A DNA stretch of 34,463 nt from an uncultured Kiritimatiellota bacterium (GTDB lineage Bacteria; Verrucomicrobiota; Kiritimatiellia; RFP12; UBA1067). Below, one piece after another: positions 7,736-14,981 of this stretch. The notes under the pieces are model-generated. The model was not told where the DNA came from. It saw only the letters and a program-made list of their open reading frames with translations, and made no database searches. How positions within the stretch are numbered: position 1 is the first letter of the stretch; each line of letters opens with the position of its first letter. The stretch covers positions 1-34,463 of the forward strand of contig CAKURH010000034.1 in the NCBI GenBank assembly GCA_934675625.1. Reading direction: 5' to 3'. The translations under genes and the position numbers were made by a program.

Positions 7736-10273
7736 TTACCTCAAGATGAAGACCATGCCGCGCAGCGGGTCATCAGGCGCGCCCACGCTCAGGAACTGTT
7801 CCTGCGTCGTGTGGAAGACCGAGGCGGGCACGACGCCGACCAGATACGTGTCGTCGCCGAAGCGGAAGCGATACCGCGCACGCTCCGCATCCGTCGCCGC
7901 GCGCGCCGAGGCCGCGACACCTGCCCACGCCCCGCGCCGCCGCGCCTTCACGTTGAAGTTCATCGACAGGGCCTCCGTCTCCTCCGTGCCGAAGACAAGT
8001 TCGCCATCCGCCGCGCCAAACGTCGGCGGCGTCGACAGGAACTTCACCGACGCGAGCTTCGACGAGCAGAACGCGCCGCCGTCAATCTGCAGCCCCTTCA
8101 CGCCGCCAATCTCGACCGAGACGAGCGCCGCGCTGTTCGACACGGCACCGGGATAGATTCGCGTCAAGGCGCCGTTCGCGCCGACCTTCAGCCCCGTCAT
8201 CCGCGTCGTGTTCGCGAAGACGTTCGTGCCGAGTCGCTTGATGGCCGGAATGTCCATGACGCCGGAAAACGACTTCCCTTTGAAGAAGTCCCCTCCGAGC
8301 GTCTCTGTCAGCGGATAGTTGACGCCAATGCCCTGCAAGCCACTCAAGTCCCATTCGGACACGTCAGTCTCCGCCAGAAACTGCTTGTCGGCCTGGTTGA
8401 ATCCCAACCCCGTCAGACCTGGCGCGGCCAGCAGCATTGTCCGATAGCGATCTCCAAACCATTCACCCACGAAGTTGTTGTTGCCGATGACGCCGACGGC
8501 ACTCGTCGAGACAAGCGCAAACGTGGCCATGGTTTTGCAGCCACGTAGGGGCATGCCGCTCCAGACCACATTCTCCGGCGCGTAAAGCGTCGTCGGGCCT
8601 TCACCAGAAAACGTGTACGACACGCCAAGGCTCGTGACCGACCAAGCCCGCCCAGACGTTTCTGTGAACGTGCCGAGCAGATTGAGGCATCCCGTGCCCG
8701 TGTTGCCGTCCGCATACGCGCCTTTTTCCGCGCCGTTGCCAAGGGCGAGCGTCCGTGCGTCCGGGTCCAGGACGGTCGCGTTGAGCGTCCAGACGCCATC
8801 GGAAACCGTCGCCGCCGATCCCGCTTCGGCATTCTCCGCGACCGTGACTGTCCAGCGGTTGCGGAAAAGCGGACGCAGACGGATATTCTGGTCAATCGTG
8901 AACGTAAGCGAGGCGGCGCGGCGCTGTTCCTTCGGCACGTTGCCCCACCAGTAGAAGACTTCCTGTTCGGCGGCAGGGGCAATCGTCACCGTCTCGCCCG
9001 CCGCATAGGCGTCCTTCTGCGGCGTCACGACAACCGCGTGTTCGGGGTGGTTCTCGTCCAGCGTCAAGTTCATCGTGTAGGTGCGGGATGCGTTATCGCC
9101 CCACGCAAGATACTGGCAGTTAGCCGTCTTGAAGACGTTCGTCCCGACAACGCCGATCAGATCCGGAAGCCGCGCTTCGCCAAAGCGCGCGGCAAACGTA
9201 GCCCGCTCATCCGCTGTCGCCGCAAAGGCAGACGAAGCAACTTCCGCCCAAACCGTGTCATGGCGAGGAATTTCAAAAAGAATTTGACGTGCCGGCGTCT
9301 CGGCCGTACCAAAGAAAACATCTTCCGCCTCTGCATCAAACGTCGGCGGCGTCAAGCCCCTGAAGACGACATTCGTGATGTTGGGGGACTGAAACGCCCG
9401 TGCGCCGAGCGTCCAGCCCTCGGCGCCGCCGAGGACAACGCGCACAAGCGACGCGCAGTTCGTCGCGATGTCCGCGCCGACCTTCGTCAGCAAGTTGCTC
9501 GCGCCCAGTTCAAGGCCTTCCATGTTCGGACAGTTCGCGAACGAGTCCGCCGGCGGATCGACAATCGACGGCAACCGCAAGACGCCGCGAAACGCCCGCC
9601 CCCGGAATACGCTGGCCGTCTTGCTTGTCGTGCTCGCATTTGGATTATAATTCCAAAAGACCGCCCCATCAACAAAATACTTGAGACCGCTCAAGTCCCA
9701 GCCCGAGACATCCGTGTCGGACAGGAACGCCTCAACCAAAGCACCGCCACCGCCAATGGCATAGACCTTGGGAGCCTTCAGATTCAGTTTTTTAATCGGC
9801 GTGCTCATAAAGGTGTTGTTGACGACAAGTCCGGTCATGTCCGGTTCGTCAATCACGATTTGAGAGAATGCGCTCTCGCGGAATAGATGCCCCGCAAAAC
9901 CTCGTTCGCCAAGCGTGCCGGGCGTGTAGATGGTGTTAATGCCGTTGCTCCGTCCCGTGAAGGCCCTACCATAGATACGGGCGATTGTCCACGCCGTTCC
10001 GGCGGTATCCGTCACGCCGCCGCGCAAGTCAATGGTATTTGTCGCGCCCGCACCTTTTTCGAGAATGACCGACCCGCAGTTGTTTGTGCCAAGGGCCAAC
10101 GTGTGCGCCGATTCGTCCATCACGGAAACGTGCAGCGTCCATCCGCCATCCGTGATGCTCGCAGGGCTGTCGCCCGCCGCCGGCGTATACGTCCAGCGCG
10201 GCTCATCGGCCCTCAGGCCCAGCGCCACACCGAGCGCCGTGCCGCAGAAAAGAAGGAGAGCCGAAAGGTTCAT
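7736..10273 (-). CDS. Secreted BspA-like leucine-rich repeat protein with InlB B-repeat-like middle domain
   Basis: From the ATG at 10273 the protein is 845 aa and begins MNLSALLLFCGTALGVALG, a typical signal peptide ending near LRA-DEP. It consists of two homologous halves. Each opens with a DG-x-WTL...LALG block (about residues 36-60 and 490-520) and continues through BspA/TpLRR-type repeats (VSEWDLSGL-like, FANTTRMTGLKVGAN, SVEIGG). Each closes with the same sequence around PPTF..A...VFGT.ET. Between them (about 405-475) is an InlB B-repeat/Flg_new-like domain (YAAGETVTIAP, YWWG). Such proteins are surface-exposed, binding or adhesion modules. No sorting tail or transmembrane anchor is visible. 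A G16 tract touches the start codon and there is no other Shine-Dalgarno for this ATG. A good Shine-Dalgarno precedes an ATG at 10343 that is one base out of frame at the present tract length, so the effective start is uncertain. Confidence 0.85.
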   Translation of the reverse strand: MNLSALLLFCGTALGVALGLRADEPRWTYTPAAGDSPASITDGGWTLHVSVMDESAHTLALGTNNCGSVILEKGAGATNTIDLRGGVTDTAGTAWTIARIYGRAFTGRSNGINTIYTPGTLGERGFAGHLFRESAFSQIVIDEPDMTGLVVNNTFMSTPIKKLNLKAPKVYAIGGGGALVEAFLSDTDVSGWDLSGLKYFVDGAVFWNYNPNASTTSKTASVFRGRAFRGVLRLPSIVDPPADSFANCPNMEGLELGASNLLTKVGADIATNCASLVRVVLGGAEGWTLGARAFQSPNITNVVFRGLTPPTFDAEAEDVFFGTAETPARQILFEIPRHDTVWAEVASSAFAATADERATFAARFGEARLPDLIGVVGTNVFKTANCQYLAWGDNASRTYTMNLTLDENHPEHAVVVTPQKDAYAAGETVTIAPAAEQEVFYWWGNVPKEQRRAASLTFTIDQNIRLRPLFRNRWTVTVAENAEAGSAATVSDGVWTLNATVLDPDARTLALGNGAEKGAYADGNTGTGCLNLLGTFTETSGRAWSVTSLGVSYTFSGEGPTTLYAPENVVWSGMPLRGCKTMATFALVSTSAVGVIGNNNFVGEWFGDRYRTMLLAAPGLTGLGFNQADKQFLAETDVSEWDLSGLQGIGVNYPLTETLGGDFFKGKSFSGVMDIPAIKRLGTNVFANTTRMTGLKVGANGALTRIYPGAVSNSAALVSVEIGGVKGLQIDGGAFCSSKLASVKFLSTPPTFGAADGELVFGTEETEALSMNFNVKARRRGAWAGVAASARAATDAERARYRFRFGDDTYLVGVVPASVFHTTQEQFLSVGAPDDPLRGMVFILR

Positions 10274-10343
10274 CCCCCCCCCCCCCCCCGTTATATTTAG
10301 CAAGAATAGCCTTGCTATCGACCGTTCTGACCAGTTTTCTCAT
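10203..10343 (-). CDS. Out-of-phase leader ORF with strong RBS that crosses the G16 tract (46 aa)
   Basis: An ATG at 10343 has the best ribosome binding site in this leader (AAAAGGAGAA, 9 nt before the start) and begins MRKLVRTVDSKAILAKYN. It then runs through the G16 tract as five glycines. With 16 G it enters the wrong frame of the LRR gene and stops at 10203 after 46 codons. With 15 or 18 G it would be in frame with the 845-aa LRR protein and add a 23-residue basic/glycine N-terminal extension before the signal sequence. I read this as the true translation start of a phase-variable gene caught in the OFF phase, but an error in homopolymer length in the assembly would look the same. Confidence 0.5.
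   Translation of the reverse strand: MRKLVRTVDSKAILAKYNGGGGGDEPFGSPSFLRHGARCGAGPEGR
10274..10289 (-). repeat. G16 homopolymer tract (C16 on the plus strand)
   Basis: Sixteen consecutive G residues on the coding strand directly abut the ATG at 10273 of the LRR surface protein. Long mononucleotide G tracts are classic contingency-locus elements that change length by slipped-strand mispairing. The tract sits between a strong RBS/ATG (10343) and the signal-peptide start, so a one-base change would switch frame. Confidence 0.9.
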
Positions 10344-10441
10344 CTTGTTGTTCTCCTTTTGTGTTCGTTCGGGTTCAGAAAAATGACCTAGGATTCCGTC
10401 TTCGTGTCATCCGTTGCATCCTTCGTTTTCACGACGTGCAC

Positions 10442-10470
10442 ATTATATCATAAAATCACCCCCTCTGACA
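10442..10470 (-). promoter_or_regulatory. Predicted sigma70-type promoter for the LRR surface protein
   Basis: On the minus strand a perfect TATAAT (10447-10442) is preceded at 17 nt by TGTCAG (10470-10465), a weak -35 box. Transcription would begin near 10435, giving a leader of about 92 nt to the ATG at 10343 or about 162 nt to the ATG at 10273. This placement favours use of the RBS at 10353-10357. Confidence 0.5.
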
Positions 10471-10830
10471 CAAAAGACATATCCACTTTTTTTAGCCGCC
10501 GTTTTGAGCCTCTGCGCAATGCCGACCTTTCATTTTCCGAGCGGGCGACTTGGGCATCCTGCACGGGAAGGCCTGCATATCCCCCTGCGAAGCAGCCCGA
10601 AGGGGCCGCTAGGCGGGGTGCGCTTAACACGGAGACGGCAGATACGCGTCTCCGCCACTCTGTCATCTCCGTGTTCAGCGAAAGCAATCGATTGGATATC
10701 ACTGGGCGTCCATCCCGCCCACTCCTCACGCAACGTCCTGTCCTGTGAGGCGGCGCAAGCCGCCTGTGCCCCGAAGCGCGCCGCACGTCGGCCAGCGACA
10801 GAACATGCACGACGGGCCAAGTCCAAAAGG
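10471..10830. other. Intergenic region with several inverted repeats, no convincing gene
   Basis: Between the rplO terminator and the LRR promoter I see no gene with coding character. The stretch holds an inverted pair AACACGGAGA (10626-10635) / TCTCCGTGTT (10665-10674). It also holds a perfect hairpin AGGCGGC-GCAA-GCCGCCT (10748-10765). The 'acacggaga' type motif is common in dispersed noncoding repeats of many environmental bacteria, so this is probably repeat-derived DNA. Confidence 0.5.
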
Positions 10831-10868
10831 ACAAAAAGAAACGCCCGGCGGGAAACCGCCGGGACGCC
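10831..10868 (-). terminator. Rho-independent terminator of the ribosomal protein operon
   Basis: Read on the minus strand, an 8-bp GC stem (CCCGGCGG / CCGCCGGG, tetraloop TTTC) is flanked by GCG and CGT and followed by TTTCTTTTTG. It lies about 23 nt after the rplO stop codon. This is a strong intrinsic terminator and shows that the operon ends after L15. Confidence 0.9.
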
Positions 10869-10890
10869 TCTTTTCGCTTTGCCGAAGGGG

Positions 10891-11328
10891 TTAGGCGACC
10901 GTGCCGCCCGCCTTCTCGATCTTCGCCTTCGCGGCGGCCGAGCAGGGGACCTTCACGGTGAACTTCTTCGTGAGCTCGCCCGTGCCGAGGATCTTGACCT
11001 TCGGCTGCTTGTTGTCCGAGAAGCCCGCCTTGGCGAGCGTCTCGACCGTGATCTCCGCACCCGCCTCGAACTTTTTCTCGAGGTCGGACACGTTGACGGC
11101 GAGCGCCTTCGCGTTGAACGCGGCGTTGTTGAAGCCGCGCTTCGGCAGACGGCGGACGAGCGGCATCTGGCCGCCCTCGAACACGAGCTTGTGCTTGTGG
11201 CCCTTGCGCGACTGCTGGCCCTTCTGGCCCTTGCCGCAGGTCTTGCCCAGGCCCGAACCGCAACCGCGGCCGACGCGCTTCCGGCGCTGACGCGCGCCGG
11301 GGGTGTTGGTGAGAGAGTTAAGTTCCAT
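10891..11328 (-). CDS. rplO: 50S ribosomal protein L15
   Basis: 145 aa, normal length. The N-terminus has the L15 pattern: SLTNTPGARQRRKRVGRG, then GKTCGKGQKGQ, followed by GGQMPLVRRLPKRGF. L15 binds 23S rRNA late in 50S assembly. A Shine-Dalgarno AAAGGA lies about 9 nt before the start. It is the last gene of the operon: instead of secY, a terminator follows at once. The preceding 98-nt gap, where rpmD usually sits, contains only a hairpin and purine-rich GACAG repeats. Confidence 0.97.
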   Translation of the reverse strand: MELNSLTNTPGARQRRKRVGRGCGSGLGKTCGKGQKGQQSRKGHKHKLVFEGGQMPLVRRLPKRGFNNAAFNAKALAVNVSDLEKKFEAGAEITVETLAKAGFSDNKQPKVKILGTGELTKKFTVKVPCSAAAKAKIEKAGGTVA

Positions 11329-11367
11329 TTTAGCTGTCCTTTCTGTCTGCCCCTGTCTTCTGTCCCC

Positions 11368-11398
11368 TGTCGGCTGTCCTCATCAGGGACAACCGACA
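11368..11398 (-). promoter_or_regulatory. 12-bp hairpin in the rpsE-rplO gap
   Basis: On the minus strand TGTCGGTTGTCC pairs with GGACAGCCGACA (one G-U wobble) around the 7-nt loop CTGATGA. It is followed by several GACAG repeats running up to the rplO ribosome binding site. There is no U-run, so it is not an ordinary terminator. It could be an mRNA processing or regulatory stem, or repeat DNA that replaced rpmD. Confidence 0.55.
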
Positions 11399-11426
11399 TT
11401 GGACGAAAGGCAAAGGCGTTTTGCCC

Positions 11427-11915
11427 TTACGCCCGAACCGCCGCGATCTCCTCGGCGCTGCGGAGCTTCGAGAGCGCGTTCAGCGTGGCCTTGACCACGT
11501 TGAGGCGGTTCTTCGAGCCGAGCGACTTGCCGACCGCATCGCGGATGCCGGCCGCCTCGAGGACGGGGCGCATGCCGCCGCCGACGATGAGGCCCGTGCC
11601 CTCTTCGGCCGGCTTCAGGATGACGCGACCGCCGTCGCAGACGCCTTCGACGTCGTGCGGGATGGTCTTGCCCTTCATGACGACCTTGCGCATGTCCTTG
11701 CGCGCGGCCTCGCCGCCCTTGCGGATCGCGTCCGCGACCTCGTTGGCCTTGCCGAAGCCGACGCCGACCTTGCCCTCCTTGTCACCGACGACGATGACGG
11801 CGGAAAAGCTCATGCGGCGACCGCCCTTGACGGTCTTGGCGCAGCGGTTGATGAAGACGGTGTGCTCGTCGAGCGCGTCGTCCTGCTCCTGACGCTTGTC
11901 ACGATTGAATGCCAT
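11427..11915 (-). CDS. rpsE: 30S ribosomal protein S5
   Basis: 162 aa, usual length. The S5 double-stranded-RNA-binding N-terminal domain is clear (RCAKTVKGGRRMSFSAVIVVGD, then GKVGVGFGKANEV). The C-terminal domain has GTGLIVGGGMRPVLEAAGI and the conserved SLGSKNRLNVVKAT segment. S5 sits at the mRNA entry side of the 30S subunit and contributes to accuracy. It starts 3 nt after the rplR stop, in a coupled position. Confidence 0.97.
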   Translation of the reverse strand: MAFNRDKRQEQDDALDEHTVFINRCAKTVKGGRRMSFSAVIVVGDKEGKVGVGFGKANEVADAIRKGGEAARKDMRKVVMKGKTIPHDVEGVCDGGRVILKPAEEGTGLIVGGGMRPVLEAAGIRDAVGKSLGSKNRLNVVKATLNALSKLRSAEEIAAVRA

Positions 11916-11918
11916 GGC

Positions 11919-12278
11919 TTACTTCTCCTCCTTCTTGGCCGAGATGGCGACGCCGTTCGCGACGGCGGACTCCACGATCGCCGCGAGGCGCCCCGTGTAC
12001 TTGTTGCCGCCGCGGTCGACCACGACGAGCGAGATGCCGGCGGCCTTCGCGGCTTCCGCCGCGCGCGCGCCGAGCGTCTTCGCGACTTCGAGGTTCGCCT
12101 TCTCGTCCTTGAGCGTGTTCGCCTGGGCGAGGGTGCGGCCCGCGTCGTCGTCGATGAACTGGACGTACATGTGCTTGTTCGTCAGGCAGATCGACATGCG
12201 CGGACGCGCCGCCGTGCCGATCACGCGCTGACGGAGGCGGAGGTGCCGCTTCTGACGCTGAACTTTGCGATTGAACAT
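11919..12278 (-). CDS. rplR: 50S ribosomal protein L18
   Basis: 119 aa, normal size. Basic N-terminus RKVQRQKRHLRLRQRVIGT, then RPRMSICLTNKHMYVQFIDDD, the pattern by which L18 binds 5S rRNA. The middle and end show the family's LGARAAEAAKAAGI and VVVDRGGNKYTGR. It lies 23 nt after rplF and 3 nt before rpsE. Confidence 0.97.
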   Translation of the reverse strand: MFNRKVQRQKRHLRLRQRVIGTAARPRMSICLTNKHMYVQFIDDDAGRTLAQANTLKDEKANLEVAKTLGARAAEAAKAAGISLVVVDRGGNKYTGRLAAIVESAVANGVAISAKKEEK

Positions 12279-12301
12279 CTTTCGTTCTCCTTACGCCGCG
12301 A

Positions 12302-12838
12302 TTAGGCGACCTTCTTGCCCTGTTTGCGGCGGATGACCTCGCCGACGTACTTGATGCCCTTGCCCTTGTAGGGCTCGGCCGGATAATACGCGCGGATGCG
12401 CGCGGCGGCTTCGCCGACGGCCTGCTTGTCGATGCCCTTGACCGTGACCTGGAGGCCGTCGTTCTCGACGGTCACCGTGAGTCCGGCGGGGATCGCGTAG
12501 ACCTTCGGGGAGGCGAAGCCGAGCGAGAGCGCGAGCTCCTGGCCCTTGAGGACGGCCTTGAAGCCGGTGCCCTCGATGGAGAGCTGCTTCGTGTAGCCTG
12601 CGGACACGCCGACCACCATGTTGTGGATCAGCGCGCGGGCGAGACCGTGGAAGTTGCCGAGCGTGTAGTCGTCGGCGCACGCGACGAGAATGTTCCCGTC
12701 CTCCACCTTCGCCGTGATGCCCTCATGCATCGTGTAGGACAGCTCGCCGAGCTTGCCCTTGACCGTCACCGTCTGGCCCGCGACCGTGGCGGTGACGCCC
12801 TCGGCGAGCTTGACGGGTTCTTTACCGATTCGAGACAT
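12302..12838 (-). CDS. rplF: 50S ribosomal protein L6
   Basis: 178 aa, typical for L6. Start MSRIGKEPVKLAEGV is the canonical bacterial N-terminus. Two tandem L6 domains follow, with HNMVVGVSAGYTKQL in the first and GIDKQAVGEAAARIRAYYPAEPYKGKGI in the second. Near the C-terminus is the expected KYVGEVIRRKQGKK. L6 lies near the sarcin-ricin loop. The position between rpsH and rplR is canonical. Confidence 0.98.
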   Translation of the reverse strand: MSRIGKEPVKLAEGVTATVAGQTVTVKGKLGELSYTMHEGITAKVEDGNILVACADDYTLGNFHGLARALIHNMVVGVSAGYTKQLSIEGTGFKAVLKGQELALSLGFASPKVYAIPAGLTVTVENDGLQVTVKGIDKQAVGEAAARIRAYYPAEPYKGKGIKYVGEVIRRKQGKKVA

Positions 12839-12856
12839 TGTCTTTAGCTCCTGATG

Positions 12857-13249
12857 TTAAGCGACCGTGCAGATGATTTCGCCGCCGAGGTTCTCCTTCT
12901 TCGCCTGCGCGCCGCTCATGACGCCCTTCGACGTGGAGAGGACCACAAGGCCCATGCCGTCGAGGACGGACGGGATCTTGCTGACGGGGGCGTAGCGGCG
13001 GAGACCCGGACGCGAAACGCGCTTGATCTCGCGGATGGCGGGCACCGCCCGGTCCGTGTACTTCAGCGTGATCACGAGCTTCTTCGGGAATTCGCTCGTC
13101 GTGACGCAGTCGGCGATGTAGCCGGCTTCCTTCATGACGCGGGCGATCTCGGCCTTGAGGGCGCTGGCGGGCGTCGCGACGGAGTAAAGGCGGGCCTTCA
13201 GTCCGTTGCGGATCGACGTCAGCATGTCGGAAATGGGATCGATAGACAT
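12857..13249 (-). CDS. rpsH: 30S ribosomal protein S8
   Basis: 130 aa. Begins MSIDPISDMLTSIRNGLKA, the standard S8 N-terminus, and ends with the family signature GLVVLSTSKGVMSGAQAKKEN followed by GGEIICTVA. S8 binds helix 21 of 16S rRNA in early assembly and in some bacteria represses the spc genes by binding their mRNA. Whether that occurs here cannot be seen. It follows rpsN by 24 nt. Confidence 0.98.
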   Translation of the reverse strand: MSIDPISDMLTSIRNGLKARLYSVATPASALKAEIARVMKEAGYIADCVTTSEFPKKLVITLKYTDRAVPAIREIKRVSRPGLRRYAPVSKIPSVLDGMGLVVLSTSKGVMSGAQAKKENLGGEIICTVA

Positions 13250-13273
13250 TTTTGGGATTCCTTTCCTGTTCGG

Positions 13274-13459
13274 TTACCACGACGCCTTGGTGACGCCGGG
13301 GATGAGGCCGGCGACGGCGAGTTCGCGGAAGCAGAGACGGCAGACGCCGAACTTGCGGAGGTAGGCGTGGCGACGACCGCAGCGCTGGCAGCGGTTGTAC
13401 GCGCGCACCTTGAACTTGGGCGTCTTCTTCTGCTTTTCGATGAGACACTGTTTAGCCAT
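13274..13459 (-). CDS. rpsN: 30S ribosomal protein S14, zinc-binding type
   Basis: 61 aa, the short S14 form. It carries the zinc ribbon CQRCG, then FGVCRLCFRELA, that is two CxxC pairs 12 residues apart. It ends in LIPGVTKASW, as in type Z S14. The zinc-independent long form lacks these cysteines. It starts 3 nt after the rplE stop. Confidence 0.97.
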   Translation of the reverse strand: MAKQCLIEKQKKTPKFKVRAYNRCQRCGRRHAYLRKFGVCRLCFRELAVAGLIPGVTKASW

Positions 13460-13462
13460 GAC

Positions 13463-13996
13463 TTAGTTCCTTCCTGCGAACGGCATGCCCATGGAGTTCA
13501 GAAGCTCCTTGCAGGCCTTGTTGTCGGTGGACGAGGTCACGAACGTGATGTCCATGCCCGATTGCGCGGACGAGTCCACGAGCTCCGGGAAGATCGTGTG
13601 CTCCTTGACGCCGAGCGTGTAGTTGCCGGCGCCGTCGAAGCCGCGGTTCGGAACGCCGCGGAAGTCGCGGATGCGGGGGAGGGCCGCCGCGATGAGGCGG
13701 TCGGCGAACTCCCACATGCGCTCGCCGCGCAGCGTGACCTTCGCGCCGATGACCATGCCTTCGCGCAGCTTGAAGTTCGAGATCGACTTCTTCGCCTTGC
13801 AGAGCATGGGCTTCTGGCCGGTGATCGCCGTCAGGTCGTCCACGAGCGTCTTCTGCTCGTCCTTCGAGACGATGCCGAAGCCCATGTTGATGACGATCTT
13901 CTGAAGGCGGGGAACGAGCATCTTGTTCGTGGTGCCGAGCTTCTTCTCAAGCTCGGGAACCATGCGGCTCGCGTATTCGTCTTTGAGTCTTGCCAT
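13463..13996 (-). CDS. rplE: 50S ribosomal protein L5
   Basis: 177 aa, normal. Conserved blocks: VPRLQKIVINMGFG, AITGQKPMLCKAKKSISNFKLREG, LRGERMWEFADRLI, PRIRDFRGVPNRGFDGAGNY and GMDITFVTSS. L5 carries 5S rRNA into the central protuberance and touches P-site tRNA. It is placed between rplX and rpsN as in most bacteria. Confidence 0.98.
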   Translation of the reverse strand: MARLKDEYASRMVPELEKKLGTTNKMLVPRLQKIVINMGFGIVSKDEQKTLVDDLTAITGQKPMLCKAKKSISNFKLREGMVIGAKVTLRGERMWEFADRLIAAALPRIRDFRGVPNRGFDGAGNYTLGVKEHTIFPELVDSSAQSGMDITFVTSSTDNKACKELLNSMGMPFAGRN

Positions 13997-14013
13997 GATG
14001 ATTGTTCCTTACC

Positions 14014-14325
14014 TTAGAGGGCCTTGCCGCTCTTGACCGCGACGCGCGCCTTCTTGCCGTCCTTCTCGCCGGTCTTGACGCGCGTTCCGCACTTCTTCTC
14101 GGCATCGTAGGGCATGAGCTTGCAGAGACGGATCGGCAGTTCCTTGTCGATCAGGCCGCCGGCCGTCTTCTCGGTGCGGCGAACCGCCTTCTTGTGGACG
14201 TTCAGCCCGCCGACGATCGCGACGCCCTTCTTGGGGTCGACGCTGAGGACGGTGCCCGTCTTGCCCGCGTCGTTGCCGCGCGTGCAGATCACGGTGTCGT
14301 TCTTCTTGATTCTTGCGATAGCCAT
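14014..14325 (-). CDS. rplX: 50S ribosomal protein L24
   Basis: 103 aa. KOW-motif protein: MAIARIKKNDTVICTRGNDAGKTGTV, then DPKKGVAIVGGLNVHKKAVR and the later KCGTRVKTGEKDGKK. L24 starts 50S assembly by binding the 5' domain of 23S rRNA. The spacing is 18 nt to each neighbour (rplN upstream, rplE downstream). Confidence 0.97.
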   Translation of the reverse strand: MAIARIKKNDTVICTRGNDAGKTGTVLSVDPKKGVAIVGGLNVHKKAVRRTEKTAGGLIDKELPIRLCKLMPYDAEKKCGTRVKTGEKDGKKARVAVKSGKAL

Positions 14326-14343
14326 TTTCGTTGCTCCTTTGCG

Positions 14344-14709
14344 TCAGACCACTTCCGGGGCCATCGAGAGGATCTTCATGTAGTTCTTGTCGCGGAGCTC
14401 GCGGGCGACCGGCCCGAACACGCGGGTTCCGATCGGGTTGAGCTTCGAGTCGACGAGGACGCACGCATTCTGGTCGAAGTGGACCGTCGAGCCGTCGGCG
14501 CGGCGGATCGGGTTGCCCGTCCGCACGATGACGGCGGTCGCGACCGAGCCCTTCTTGATCGAAGAGGTCGGCGACGCTTCCTTGATCGCCACGCGGATCA
14601 CGTCACCGAGGTGCGCGTACTCCTTGCGCTGCTTGAGGATGCGGAAGCACATGGCGCGCTTCGCGCCGGTGTTGTCCGCAACCACGAGATTGGAGAGTTC
14701 CTGCAACAT
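14344..14709 (-). CDS. rplN: 50S ribosomal protein L14
   Basis: 121 aa, canonical length. MLQELSNLVVADNTGAKRAMCFRIL is the standard start region. GSVATAVIVRTGNPIRRADGS and NACVLVDSKLNPIGTRVFGPVARELR are the family signature. L14 forms part of the intersubunit bridge with 16S helix 14. It follows rpsQ by 14 nt. Confidence 0.98.
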   Translation of the reverse strand: MLQELSNLVVADNTGAKRAMCFRILKQRKEYAHLGDVIRVAIKEASPTSSIKKGSVATAVIVRTGNPIRRADGSTVHFDQNACVLVDSKLNPIGTRVFGPVARELRDKNYMKILSMAPEVV

Positions 14710-14723
14710 GGTTCTGTTTCTCC

Positions 14724-14981
14724 TTACTTCGCGACGATGCGCCAGCGCTTCGTGGCGGACATCGGACGCGTTTCCATGATGGTGACGGTGTCACCGACCT
14801 TGGCCGTGTCGGCCTCGTCGTGCACGTGGTAGTTCTTCGTGCGCGTGATGACCTTGCCGTACACGGGGTGGACCTCACGGTACGAGACCGCCACCTTGAC
14901 GGTCTTCGCGCCGGACTTCGAAACGACGACGCCCTTGCGAAGCTTGCGCGCGCCGCGATTGTTGACTTCTTCCGTGCTCAT
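14724..14981 (-). CDS. rpsQ: 30S ribosomal protein S17
   Basis: 85 aa from the ATG at 14981, whose A is the last base of the rplP stop codon (TAATG overlap). A longer upstream reading is possible, but MSTEEVNNRGARKLRKGVVVS is the natural N-terminus. The OB-fold signature is present: GVVVSKSGAKTVKVAV, HPVYGKVITRTKNYHVHDE, GDTVTIMETRPMSATKRWR. The direct overlap with rplP means there is no room for rpmC (L29), which normally lies between them. Confidence 0.97.
   Translation of the reverse strand: MSTEEVNNRGARKLRKGVVVSKSGAKTVKVAVSYREVHPVYGKVITRTKNYHVHDEADTAKVGDTVTIMETRPMSATKRWRIVAK

Noticed and set aside
10448..11263. Minus-strand frame of 271 codons spanning rplO and the intergenic region
   Set aside because: Off-frame reading through rplO and across the strong terminator and inverted repeats; no domain seen.
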